Positions 55,292 through 60,949 of a stretch of 64,000 nt of DNA are shown here, in pieces. The DNA is from a virus, in the IMG/VR virus record IMGVR_UViG_3300038462_000040, positions 91,853-155,852 of that record; one strand, written 5' to 3'. Numbering within the stretch: position 1 is the stretch's first letter; every line of letters begins with the position of its first letter. The notes below the pieces were generated by a model. The model had not been told where the DNA came from, made no database searches, and saw only the letters and a list, made by a program, of their open reading frames with translations. The position numbers and the translations under genes are program-made.

Positions 55292-55322
55292 AAAACCTCA
55301 AAAATATTTTTGAGGTTTTTTT
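55292..55322 (+). terminator. Intrinsic terminator
   Basis: AAACCTCAAAAATATTTTTG AGGTTT-type perfect hairpin with T7, 22 bases after the VWA stop. Confidence 0.88.
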
Positions 55323-55343
55323 ATAAAAATAATTTAAAAATTG

Positions 55344-55374
55344 TTTGTATATATTGTAACATTTTATATCTTTG
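55344..55374 (+). promoter_or_regulatory. Promoter of leader D (TTTG-N19-TATCTTTG)
   Basis: Same Bacteroidota-type promoter as leader B; 45 bases (55343-55387) are identical to 37136-37180. Confidence 0.85.
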
Positions 55375-55412
55375 CAACGTATTTAGATAAAAAGGATTTT
55401 ATAATAATAAAA

Positions 55413-55541
55413 ATGATGAAAACTTTAACGACAAATATTTTTAGTTCTATATCGACCACAACAAGTCGCATAGGAAGAACTATATTCTGTTCAAATTTTA
55501 TTGGCAGAAATAGTAACGTGTCGGGGATTTTGTTTTCATAA
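55413..55541 (+). CDS. Leader peptide D (Thr/Ser/Ile/Asn/Phe/Arg/Gly/Cys), tRNA-array attenuator
   Basis: 42 codons. Composition: Ser 8, Thr 7, Ile 6, Asn 4, Phe 4, Arg 3, Gly 3, Met 2, Cys 1, which is 38 of 42, with no Pro, His, Gln, Asp, Glu, Ala, Trp or Tyr. The following array encodes Thr (3), Cys, Asn (2), Ile, Ser (2), Phe, Gly (2), Met and Arg (4). All four Thr codons, CGC and AGA for Arg, and GGA, GGC and GGG for Gly occur. The peptide is predicted to be only a translation sensor. Confidence 0.82.
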   Translation: MMKTLTTNIFSSISTTTSRIGRTIFCSNFIGRNSNVSGILFS

Positions 55542-55599
55542 TGAAGTTAAACAAAAAGAATCAAACCAAACCCGACACAGAAATGAGTCGGGTTTTTTT
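55518..55599 (+). promoter_or_regulatory. Attenuator D
   Basis: GTGTCGGG (55518-55525, in the ORF) is complementary to CCCGACAC (55571-55578). The latter overlaps the 9-bp terminator stem AAACCCGAC/GTCGGGTTT (55568-55576 with 55587-55595), followed by T7. Confidence 0.85.
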
Positions 55600-55617
55600 A
55601 TGCTCTTTTCATAATGT

Positions 55618-55688
55618 GCCGAAATAGTTCAATGGTAGAACATCTGCTCCGTAACCAGATAATGTTGGTTCGATTCCAGTTTTCGGCT
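55618..55688 (+). tRNA. tRNA-Thr(CGT) with C33
   Basis: Acceptor GCCGAAA/TTTCGGC with U73. Anticodon loop TCCGTAA (C33) on stem TCTG/CAGA with C31-C39 mismatch. First tRNA of array D. Confidence 0.87.
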
Positions 55689-55693
55689 CAATT

Positions 55694-55764
55694 GCCAATA
55701 TAGTTCAGTGGTAGAACATTTGTTTGGTATACAAGGAACATCAGTTCGATTCTTATTATTGGCT
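55694..55764 (+). tRNA. tRNA-Thr(GGT)
   Basis: Acceptor GCCAATA/TATTGGC with U73, anticodon arm TTTGT-TTGGTAT-ACAAG. T-stem has one mismatch. Array D. Confidence 0.88.
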
Positions 55765-55775
55765 CAAAAAATAAT

Positions 55776-55794
55776 GTTCTTTGACATGTTGGAA
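55776..55794 (+). promoter_or_regulatory. boxA-like 19-bp repeat before tRNA-Cys
   Basis: GTTCTTTGACATGTTGGAA, identical to 37409-37427, 5 bases upstream of tRNA-Cys. Confidence 0.6.
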
Positions 55795-55799
55795 TTATT

Positions 55800-55874
55800 G
55801 TACGTGTGGTCGAGTGGTCAATGGCAACGGTCTGCAAAACCGTAAAATCGCTGGTTCAAATCCAGCCACGTACT
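55800..55874 (+). tRNA. tRNA-Cys(GCA)
   Basis: Acceptor GTACGTG/CACGTAC with U73, anticodon arm ACGGT-CTGCAAA-ACCGT, T-arm GCTGG-TTCAAAT-CCAGC. Array D. Confidence 0.94.
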
Positions 55875-55881
55875 CAATATT

Positions 55882-55954
55882 GGACTGTAAGCTGACATGG
55901 TGTAGCGGTTGTCTGTTAAACAAAGGGTCGTGGGTTCAAATCCCTCACAGTCCG
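55882..55954 (+). tRNA. tRNA-Asn(GTT)
   Basis: Acceptor GGACTGT/ACAGTCC with G73, anticodon arm TTGT-CTGTTAA-ACAA, T-arm GTGGG-TTCAAAT-CCCTC. Array D. Confidence 0.92.
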
Positions 55955-55993
55955 CAAAAGTATACTATATATCTTATTTTTTGTATATCTTAA

Positions 55994-56002
55994 GTATTTA
56001 TA
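55994..56002 (+). promoter_or_regulatory. GTATTTATA promoter-like motif
   Basis: Plus-strand copy 17 bases before the endonuclease ATG at 56020. Confidence 0.6.
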
Positions 56003-56019
56003 AACAAATTATAAATATT

Positions 56020-56430
56020 ATGAGAGGTAGAAAAATTAAAAAAATATGCAAAAATTGTAATAATGAATTTGAAGTACTTATGATTAAAGTAAGACAAAAT
56101 AAAGGAATTTTTTGTAGTACTAATTGTTATCACGAATTTTTAAGAAAAAATAGTAATGGATATATTTTTGATACTAAATTAGCAAATGTTTTTTATCAAA
56201 AAAAATCTAAATATGGTCTAACTAAAGAAGAATATTTAAAATTATTTGCAAACCAAAATAATAAATGTGCAATATGTGAAATATCATTTGATAAAGTTAG
56301 AGCATGTGTTGACCATTCGCATAAAAATGGTGTAGTTAGAGGATTATTATGCGATAAATGTAATAAAGGTCTCGGTTCATTTAACGACAACATTCCGTTG
56401 CTCAAAAAAGCAATTGAATATTTAAAATAA
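56020..56430 (+). CDS. Endonuclease VII-like HNH protein in tRNA array D
   Basis: 136 aa from the ATG at 56020; a longer frame starts inside tRNA-Asn and was rejected. An N-terminal C-K-N-C...F-C-S-T-N-C ribbon (about 10-35) precedes C-A-I-C...C-V-D-H-S-H-K-N-G-V-V-R-G-L-L-C-D-K-C-N-K-G-L-G-S-F. This is the recombination endonuclease VII (T4 gp49-like) core, often found in phage homing endonucleases. Inserted between tRNA-Asn and tRNA-Ile, so homing is the likelier role. Confidence 0.82.
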   Translation: MRGRKIKKICKNCNNEFEVLMIKVRQNKGIFCSTNCYHEFLRKNSNGYIFDTKLANVFYQKKSKYGLTKEEYLKLFANQNNKCAICEISFDKVRACVDHSHKNGVVRGLLCDKCNKGLGSFNDNIPLLKKAIEYLK

Positions 56431-56431
56431 T

Positions 56432-56504
56432 TGGAATATAACACAGTGGTTAGTGTGCTTTCCTGATAAGAAAGAGGTCGGTGGTTCAAATCCACCTATT
56501 CCAA
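56432..56504 (+). tRNA. tRNA-Ile(GAT)
   Basis: Acceptor TGGAATA/TATTCCA, anticodon arm CTTTC-CTGATAA-GAAAG, T-arm GGTGG-TTCAAAT-CCACC. Starts 1 base after the endonuclease stop. Array D. Confidence 0.93.
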
Positions 56505-56514
56505 CTAAATTTCT

Positions 56515-56603
56515 GGAGAAATGGATGAGTGGATTAAATCAGTAACCTGCTAAGTTACCGTGCGGGGAAACCCGCACCGAGAGTTCGAATCTCTCTTTCT
56601 CCG
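56515..56603 (+). tRNA. tRNA-Ser(GCT)
   Basis: Acceptor GGAGAAA/TTTCTCC with G73, anticodon arm GTAAC-CTGCTAA-GTTAC, long variable arm, T-arm GAGAG-TTCGAAT-CTCTC. Array D. Confidence 0.95.
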
Positions 56604-56645
56604 CTTTTATTTATAATATTAATAATAATGTTTAAATATTTTTAT

Positions 56646-56730
56646 GGTAGAATGGCAGAGTGGTCTATTGCACTTGTCCTGAAAACAAGCGAGGGTAATT
56701 CCTCCGTGGGTCCAAATCCTACTTCTACCG
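56646..56730 (+). tRNA. tRNA-Ser(TGA) with C33
   Basis: Acceptor GGTAGAA/TTCTACC with G73, anticodon arm CTTGT-CCTGAAA-ACAAG (C33), type II variable arm. Array D. Confidence 0.9.
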
Positions 56731-56734
56731 CACT

Positions 56735-56760
56735 ATGAACTGTATTGCAATTCAGTTCAT
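56735..56760 (+). repeat. Inverted repeat after tRNA-Ser
   Basis: ATGAACTG/CAGTTCAT, 8-bp perfect stem with a 10-base loop and no U-run; possibly a 3'-end processing signal. The 56731-56979 gap between tRNAs has no ORF. Confidence 0.55.
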
Positions 56761-56848
56761 AACTCACATAATACTATAAACAATTATGTTTTGCAGAATA
56801 TGATTGATGTAAAATGTGTGAATTCCAGTTGCATAAGAAGCTGTTTCT

Positions 56849-56977
56849 AATGTTCAGTGAAATGTTGTATTGTATTCGTGGTTGGCAACATGAAATTTAA
56901 GAAAATGTTTTGTGAGACATTCATATGCTTGTAATAGTATAGGAAAAACGTAAGTAAAAGGCTTACACTGGAACATT
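56849..56977 (+). ncRNA. Candidate structured RNA in tRNA array D
   Basis: AATGTTCAGTG (56849-56859) pairs with CACTGGAACATT (56966-56977) to close a 129-nt element with an 11-bp stem and one bulged G. Inside is a smaller hairpin GTAAGT-AAA-AGGCTTAC. The element ends 2 bases before tRNA-Phe. Type unknown. Confidence 0.45.
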
Positions 56978-56979
56978 AT

Positions 56980-57054
56980 GGAGATGTAGCTGAGTTGGTA
57001 TAGCGGTGGTTTGAAGCACCACGACAATCACTGGTTCGATTCCAGTCTTCTCCA
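56980..57054 (+). tRNA. tRNA-Phe(GAA)
   Basis: Acceptor GGAGATG/CTTCTCC (one T-T mismatch), A73, anticodon arm GTGGT-TTGAAGC-ACCAC, T-arm ACTGG-TTCGATT-CCAGT. Array D. Confidence 0.93.
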
Positions 57055-57064
57055 CAATATAATT

Positions 57065-57136
57065 GCGAAATAGGTGTTGATGGTTGCACAGGAGTCTTCC
57101 AAACTTCGGGAGTAGGTTCGAATCCTATATTTCGCT
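57065..57136 (+). tRNA. tRNA-Gly(TCC)
   Basis: Acceptor GCGAAAT/ATTTCGC with U73, anticodon arm GGAGT-CTTCCAA-ACTTC, T-arm GTAGG-TTCGAAT-CCTAT. Array D. Confidence 0.93.
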
Positions 57137-57143
57137 CCAAAAT

Positions 57144-57216
57144 TGACCCGTATCTTAATTGGTAGAGAAATTATCTCATAAGTAATAGGTTGAAGGTTCG
57201 AATCCTTCCGGGTCAA
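57144..57216 (+). tRNA. tRNA-Met(CAT)
   Basis: Acceptor TGACCCG/CGGGTCA, anticodon arm ATTAT-CTCATAA-GTAAT, T-arm GAAGG-TTCGAAT-CCTTC. Elongator Met or Ile2. Array D. Confidence 0.9.
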
Positions 57217-57273
57217 CGAAATAAAAACATTTTTAATTACAAATAATTTTATTATATTTGTAAAAAATATTTT

Positions 57274-57498
57274 ATGAAAAATAAAAAAGAAAAACTTATA
57301 ATTGATTTAGAAAATTTTAATGATAAAAACATTAAATTAATAAAAAAAATAAAAAATTCTAATTTTACAAATAATCACAAATATAAACAATGTTATTTCG
57401 AATCTAATAAAATTATTGGAAATACAACAAATTGTTGTTTACCTTGCGATATTTATTGTTTCAATAGAATAAAAAATAATGCATCATTAGCTCAGTGA
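57274..57498 (+). CDS. Small Cys-containing protein overlapping a tRNA
   Basis: 74 aa, basic. A C-terminal half with C-Y-F...C-C-L-P-C-D-I-Y-C-F resembles a small metal- or disulphide-linked motif. The last 18 bases, including the stop, lie inside tRNA-Asn (57481), so the mRNA 3' end and tRNA 5' end cannot both be intact from one transcript. Not recognised. Confidence 0.55.
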   Translation: MKNKKEKLIIDLENFNDKNIKLIKKIKNSNFTNNHKYKQCYFESNKIIGNTTNCCLPCDIYCFNRIKNNASLAQ

Positions 57499-57552
57499 TA
57501 GAGCGTCACGCCGTTAACGTGGGGGTCGGTGGTTTGAATCCATCATGGTGCG
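57481..57552 (+). tRNA. tRNA-Asn(GTT) with C33
   Basis: Acceptor GCATCAT/ATGGTGC with G73, anticodon arm CACG-CCGTTAA-CGTG (C33), T-arm GGTGG-TTTGAAT-CCATC. Second Asn tRNA; the first (55882) has normal U33. Array D. Confidence 0.88.
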
Positions 57553-57623
57553 CTAATTTAAATTAAATATGTATTGTAATTCTAAAAATTTTAACTAAAT
57601 TTGAAATCTAATAATTTTTAAAC

Positions 57624-57854
57624 ATGAATATAATTAATATTTTAAAGAAAATCTGGAAATCATTTTCCAATTATTTTATGGCATATATTATAATAATTGC
57701 AGTTATTGTTGGTTTAATAGTAAATGATTTTGCGGTTGGATTTTATACTTTTTTTGGAGAAGGAATTGTAATTTCAGTATTTATTGGTTTAAGACAATTG
57801 TATTGGTACATAACAAAAACTGGTGATTATGAAAATAAAAATACTAAAAAATAA
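57624..57854 (+). CDS. Small two-span membrane protein
   Basis: 76 aa. Two hydrophobic segments (about 18-36, Y-I-I-I-I-A-V-I-V-G-L-I-V, and about 42-58) with basic ends. Size and topology would fit a holin-like or accessory membrane protein, without further support. Overlaps the next gene start by 26 bases. Confidence 0.55.
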   Translation: MNIINILKKIWKSFSNYFMAYIIIIAVIVGLIVNDFAVGFYTFFGEGIVISVFIGLRQLYWYITKTGDYENKNTKK

Positions 57855-58344
57855 ACATTATCCTTTTCCATATTTTTTTTTAGCATTACCTGTTTGGACT
57901 GGTAAGTTTAAAGAAATTGAAAAAAATTTTATGTTTACTGAATCATGTCTTTATGATTTACAAAATAATGACCAATTTGATGTAAATAAATTATTTGGAT
58001 TTAGTATTGGTTTGCATCATAATATATCATTTAGATTTGGTTGGAGAGCATTACCAAATGAAAAAAAAATTGAAATTCTTACAGATGAATATCATGATGG
58101 TATAAGACAAGAACAAAAATCAATAGGTAAAATAAACATTGATGTGTGGTATAAATTTCAATTAATTTATTATTGGGATAATGTTAACGAAAAAACAATA
58201 TATTATTTATATAACCCATATGAAAGCTATGGTATAACAAACAATTTTAGTATTAAAAAGAAAAGTGGTTTAGGATATACATTAGGACTGTACTTTGGTG
58301 GTAATAAAAAAGCACCTCATGATATTATAATTTATAAAAAATAA
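57829..58344 (+). CDS. Hypothetical protein
   Basis: 171 aa from the ATG at 57829, preferred to a GTG two codons upstream. Beta-rich, aromatic-rich, no recognised domain. Coupled to the membrane protein upstream by overlap and followed after 5 bases by a secreted-type protein gene, so the three may form an envelope-related operon. Confidence 0.6.
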   Translation: MKIKILKNKHYPFPYFFLALPVWTGKFKEIEKNFMFTESCLYDLQNNDQFDVNKLFGFSIGLHHNISFRFGWRALPNEKKIEILTDEYHDGIRQEQKSIGKINIDVWYKFQLIYYWDNVNEKTIYYLYNPYESYGITNNFSIKKKSGLGYTLGLYFGGNKKAPHDIIIYKK

Positions 58345-58349
58345 TTATT

Positions 58350-58658
58350 ATGAAAGCCAAATTTTTATTATTTTTTCTTATTTTTACCTTTAACTGTTCT
58401 ATTTCAAAAAATATTGATGTTTTTAATACAGTAAAAAAGGAATATGCAGGTACAGTAAGTTCTTCATTTTTTATTAAAATACCTTTTAATAATTATACAT
58501 TAATTGAAACAGAAATAAGTTCAATACCAATTAGAGGTAAAATTGAAATAAAAGTGGGAACTAAATGTTATTATTATTATATTATAGATAAAAAAACTGG
58601 AAAAGAAATATTAATGGTAATTTGGGAACATGCCAAAAAAGGTTATGTTGTAATGTAA
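58350..58658 (+). CDS. Small secreted protein / possible lipoprotein
   Basis: 102 aa. N-terminus M-K-A-K-F-L-L-F-F-L-I-F-T-F-N-C-S-I-S-K is a signal peptide with a Cys at position 16 where a lipoprotein Cys would be, though the residues before it are a weak lipobox. The mature part is beta-rich. Ends 6 bases before tRNA-Thr. Confidence 0.6.
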   Translation: MKAKFLLFFLIFTFNCSISKNIDVFNTVKKEYAGTVSSSFFIKIPFNNYTLIETEISSIPIRGKIEIKVGTKCYYYYIIDKKTGKEILMVIWEHAKKGYVVM

Positions 58659-58664
58659 ATAGAT

Positions 58665-58748
58665 GCCTTCTTCGTATAGTGGTCGATTACACCGGATTTG
58701 TAACCCGGTTCTTAACAAGACACGTTGGTTCGAATCCAACAGAAGGCT
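58665..58748 (+). tRNA. tRNA-Thr(TGT) with long variable arm
   Basis: Acceptor GCCTTCT/AGAAGGC with U73, anticodon loop TTTGTAA on stem CCGG/CCGG, T-arm GTTGG-TTCGAAT-CCAAC. A variable region of about 15 nt is unusual for Thr. Array D. Confidence 0.88.
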
Positions 58749-58780
58749 CTAAATGATTGTAACGCAATAAGTTATAAATT

Positions 58781-58853
58781 GCCCCTATAGTATAATGGAT
58801 AAGTGCATAGGTCCTCTAAACCTACAGTCGTGGTTCGATTCCACGTAGGGGTA
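58781..58853 (+). tRNA. tRNA-Arg(TCT) with C33
   Basis: Acceptor GCCCCTA/TAGGGGT, anticodon arm TAGGT-CCTCTAA-ACCTA (C33), T-arm CGTGG-TTCGATT-CCACG. Array D. Confidence 0.9.
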
Positions 58854-58943
58854 CAAAATTTAATTATTTTATAACGCATAATTAATAAATTTTAATTAAT
58901 ATTGTAAAATAATTTATATACATTTAAATAATAACATAAAAAA

Positions 58944-59480
58944 ATGAAGAATTTAAGAATACCTTGTAATTTTTTTGAAACAAAAGGAATTGGTCAAAGT
59001 AATGATTCAGATTATCCATCAAGCTATCATTTAGCATTAATGGATTGTGGTATAGAAACAATGAATATTATGACATATTCATCAATTTTACCTGCAGAAG
59101 CTAGTTTAATTGAAATTCCAGATAAAAGTTGGTTTAATGATAATTTTGGAAGTGTTATGGAAAGTATAATGGCTGTTCATCATGGAACTAGAAGTCAATT
59201 AGTTAGTGCTGGTTTATGCTATAATTGGTTATATGATTCAGAAAACAAAAAAATTGGTGGATTGGTAGTTGAAAGACATGGAAATTTTAGTAAGGAAGCA
59301 ACAGAAGAAAGATTATATCAATCAATTTATGAATTAAAAAATAAATCATTTAGTCATTTTAATTGGAATGAAGATGAATTTAAAATATTAGTTTCATCTT
59401 TTGAAATTGATGAACAATATGGTACTGCAATGGCAGCATTATGTTTTACAAATTATTTTATTAGAGATGAAATAAATTAA
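58944..59480 (+). CDS. Pyruvoyl-dependent arginine decarboxylase
   Basis: 178 aa. K-G-I-G-Q-S-N near residue 14, Y-H-L-A-L-M-D-C-G-I-E-T-M-N, and T-Y-S-S-I-L-P-A-E-A (about 44-53) are the family hallmarks. Self-cleavage at the S-S pair creates the pyruvoyl group. H-H-G-T-R-S and a late D-E-Q-Y-G-T-A complete the fold. The enzyme makes agmatine, a polyamine precursor. Full length for the family. Placed among tRNA genes, its likely phage use is polyamine supply for DNA packaging or translation, which is inference. Confidence 0.85.
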   Translation: MKNLRIPCNFFETKGIGQSNDSDYPSSYHLALMDCGIETMNIMTYSSILPAEASLIEIPDKSWFNDNFGSVMESIMAVHHGTRSQLVSAGLCYNWLYDSENKKIGGLVVERHGNFSKEATEERLYQSIYELKNKSFSHFNWNEDEFKILVSSFEIDEQYGTAMAALCFTNYFIRDEIN

Positions 59481-59484
59481 AAAT

Positions 59485-59631
59485 ATGAATACAGTAATTT
59501 GTCCAAAATGTAAAAATGTTATTATTGTATCAAAAGATAAAGATTTTGTTATTTGTTGTGGTGAAGTAATTTATGAAATAAATAATGCACCTGTAGTTCA
59601 ATTGGATTCGAGCATCACTTTCCTAAAGTGA
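59485..59631 (+). CDS. 48-aa zinc-ribbon-like peptide overlapping tRNA-Arg
   Basis: Starts M-N-T-V-I-C-P-K-C-K and has a second pair I-C-C-G, giving a C-x2-C...C-C zinc-ribbon pattern in the first 27 residues. The C-terminal 15 codons run into tRNA-Arg(CCT). Either the peptide is real and the transcript is cut by tRNA processing, or only the ribbon part matters. Confidence 0.45.
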   Translation: MNTVICPKCKNVIIVSKDKDFVICCGEVIYEINNAPVVQLDSSITFLK

Positions 59632-59661
59632 TTGTTATGAGTTCGAATCTCATCAGGTGTA
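59587..59661 (+). tRNA. tRNA-Arg(CCT)
   Basis: Acceptor GCACCTG/CAGGTGT, anticodon arm TCACT-TTCCTAA-AGTGA, T-arm ATGAG-TTCGAAT-CTCAT. Array D. Confidence 0.92.
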
Positions 59662-59673
59662 CTAAAATAGTAT

Positions 59674-59862
59674 ATGAATAAAGAAAAAAAAGTTATATGT
59701 GTATTATGTGGTAGAGAATGGTTACCTAGAATAAAAAACTTATGTGAATGTGGTGGTTTTTGTACTTGGGGATATGAACCAAATAAACCAGAAAGTTTTA
59801 TTGTTGATGAAAATGGTATTTGGTATTTAAAACCAGTACCTGATAATATAAAAAACATATAG
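59674..59862 (+). CDS. Small zinc-ribbon protein
   Basis: 62 aa. C-V-L-C-G-R-E-W-L...C-E-C-G-G-F-C forms a compact zinc ribbon (about residues 9-31), followed by a short beta tail. Starts 12 bases after tRNA-Arg and is followed 2 bases later by the next gene. Function unknown. Confidence 0.6.
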   Translation: MNKEKKVICVLCGREWLPRIKNLCECGGFCTWGYEPNKPESFIVDENGIWYLKPVPDNIKNI

Positions 59863-59864
59863 TT

Positions 59865-60077
59865 ATGGATTTTTCAAAAATGACGATAGAACTTTATCAA
59901 TCAATTTTGAATGCTCGTACAATAATTAATGAAAGTAAAAAGGGTCTTGCATTATTATTGTTGGAAATTGAAAATATTCAAAATAATATAGAGAAAAAAA
60001 AATTAAAAAAAGAAGTTATTGATTTAATTAAAAATTTTAGTGAACGTGATGAAAATTTAAAACAATTTGAATTTTAA
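59865..60077 (+). CDS. Small helical hypothetical protein
   Basis: 70 aa, one long amphipathic helix pair rich in Lys/Glu/Ile (about 20-60), likely coiled coil. Ends 3 bases before tRNA-Arg(TCG). Not recognised. Confidence 0.55.
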   Translation: MDFSKMTIELYQSILNARTIINESKKGLALLLLEIENIQNNIEKKKLKKEVIDLIKNFSERDENLKQFEF

Positions 60078-60080
60078 TTC

Positions 60081-60152
60081 ACCTCTGTAGTTCAACGGAT
60101 AGAACGGAAGTCCTCGAAACTTAGAATACGGGTTCAAATCCTGTCAGGGGTA
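60081..60152 (+). tRNA. tRNA-Arg(TCG) with C33
   Basis: Acceptor ACCTCTG/CAGGGGT, anticodon stem AAGT/ACTT with loop CCTCGAA (C33), T-arm ACGGG-TTCAAAT-CCTGT. Array D. Confidence 0.88.
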
Positions 60153-60164
60153 CTAAATCAATAT

Positions 60165-60240
60165 ACGTCTGTATCACGCTACGCTACGAACGTAGAGAAG
60201 TGTAATTGGAATCATGAGAGTTCGAATCTCTTCAGACGTA
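60165..60240 (+). tRNA. tRNA-Arg(ACG), D-arm-less form
   Basis: Acceptor ACGTCTG/CAGACGT, anticodon arm CTACG-CTACGAA-CGTAG, T-arm GAGAG-TTCGAAT-CTCTT. Only about 7 nt separate acceptor and anticodon stem, so no normal D-arm fits. About 20 nt, including a D-loop-like TGTAATTGG, lie in the variable region instead. Possibly degenerate or rearranged. Array D. Confidence 0.65.
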
Positions 60241-60280
60241 CTTTTTTACGTTTCGAACGTATTTATTTTAAAAGTTCGAT

Positions 60281-60946
60281 ATGATAAAATATGAAGAAAA
60301 TAAATTACGTAAAATTGTAAATGAATGTTCATTATATAGAGAAGTATTATTAAAATTTGAAAGAAATGATTCAGGTGCTGCATATAAAACACTACATAGA
60401 AGAATAAAAGAATGGAAAATAGATACATCGCATTTTTTAAGTCAAAGTGAAATAATGAAGAATAAAATAAGCAATGGCTTATATCCAAAAAAAACTAATA
60501 ATGAATTGTTTTCCATTAATAACATTACAAGGCATGTAATAAAACGTAGAATAATTGAAGAAAATTTAATTGAATATAAATGTATTTTTTGTGGTCAAAA
60601 TGAATGGTGGTATGGTAAAAAAATATCCTTAATTTTAGACCACATTAATGGAATACATAATGATAATAGATTAGAAAATTTAAGATTTTTATGTCCAAAT
60701 TGTAATGCTACATTAGAAACGCATTGTAAAGGTAGTAAAGGTTTAATACCAAAAATAAAAAAAGAACGAAAATATTCGCCTCATATTAATCAAAGAAAAG
60801 TTAAAGAAAGACCGTCATATGAACAACTTCAACGAGAAATTAAAAAATTAGGTTATGTTGGAACTGGAAAAAAATATGACGTAAGTGATAATGCAATAAG
60901 AAGATGGATAAAATTATACGAAAAAATTAAAATAAACCAAATTTAA
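60281..60946 (+). CDS. HNH homing endonuclease (paralogue)
   Basis: 221 aa. C-I-F-C-G-Q-N-E-W-W ... L-I-L-D-H-I-N-G-I-H-N-D-N-R-L-E-N-L-R, then F-L-C-P-N-C-N-A (about 101-145). The C-terminal G-Y-V-G-T-G-K-K-Y-D-V-S-D-N-A-I-R-R-W-I is a helix-turn-helix. The HNH core and HTH are nearly the same as in the protein at 38627-39355, but the middle zinc cluster is missing. Sits at the end of a tRNA run. Confidence 0.85.
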   Translation: MIKYEENKLRKIVNECSLYREVLLKFERNDSGAAYKTLHRRIKEWKIDTSHFLSQSEIMKNKISNGLYPKKTNNELFSINNITRHVIKRRIIEENLIEYKCIFCGQNEWWYGKKISLILDHINGIHNDNRLENLRFLCPNCNATLETHCKGSKGLIPKIKKERKYSPHINQRKVKERPSYEQLQREIKKLGYVGTGKKYDVSDNAIRRWIKLYEKIKINQI

Positions 60947-60949
60947 AAT

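Noticed and set aside
56196-57216. Minus-strand ORFs at 56196-56495 and 57028-57216
   Set aside because: Antisense of tRNAs and of the EndoVII-like gene; no start context or promoter.
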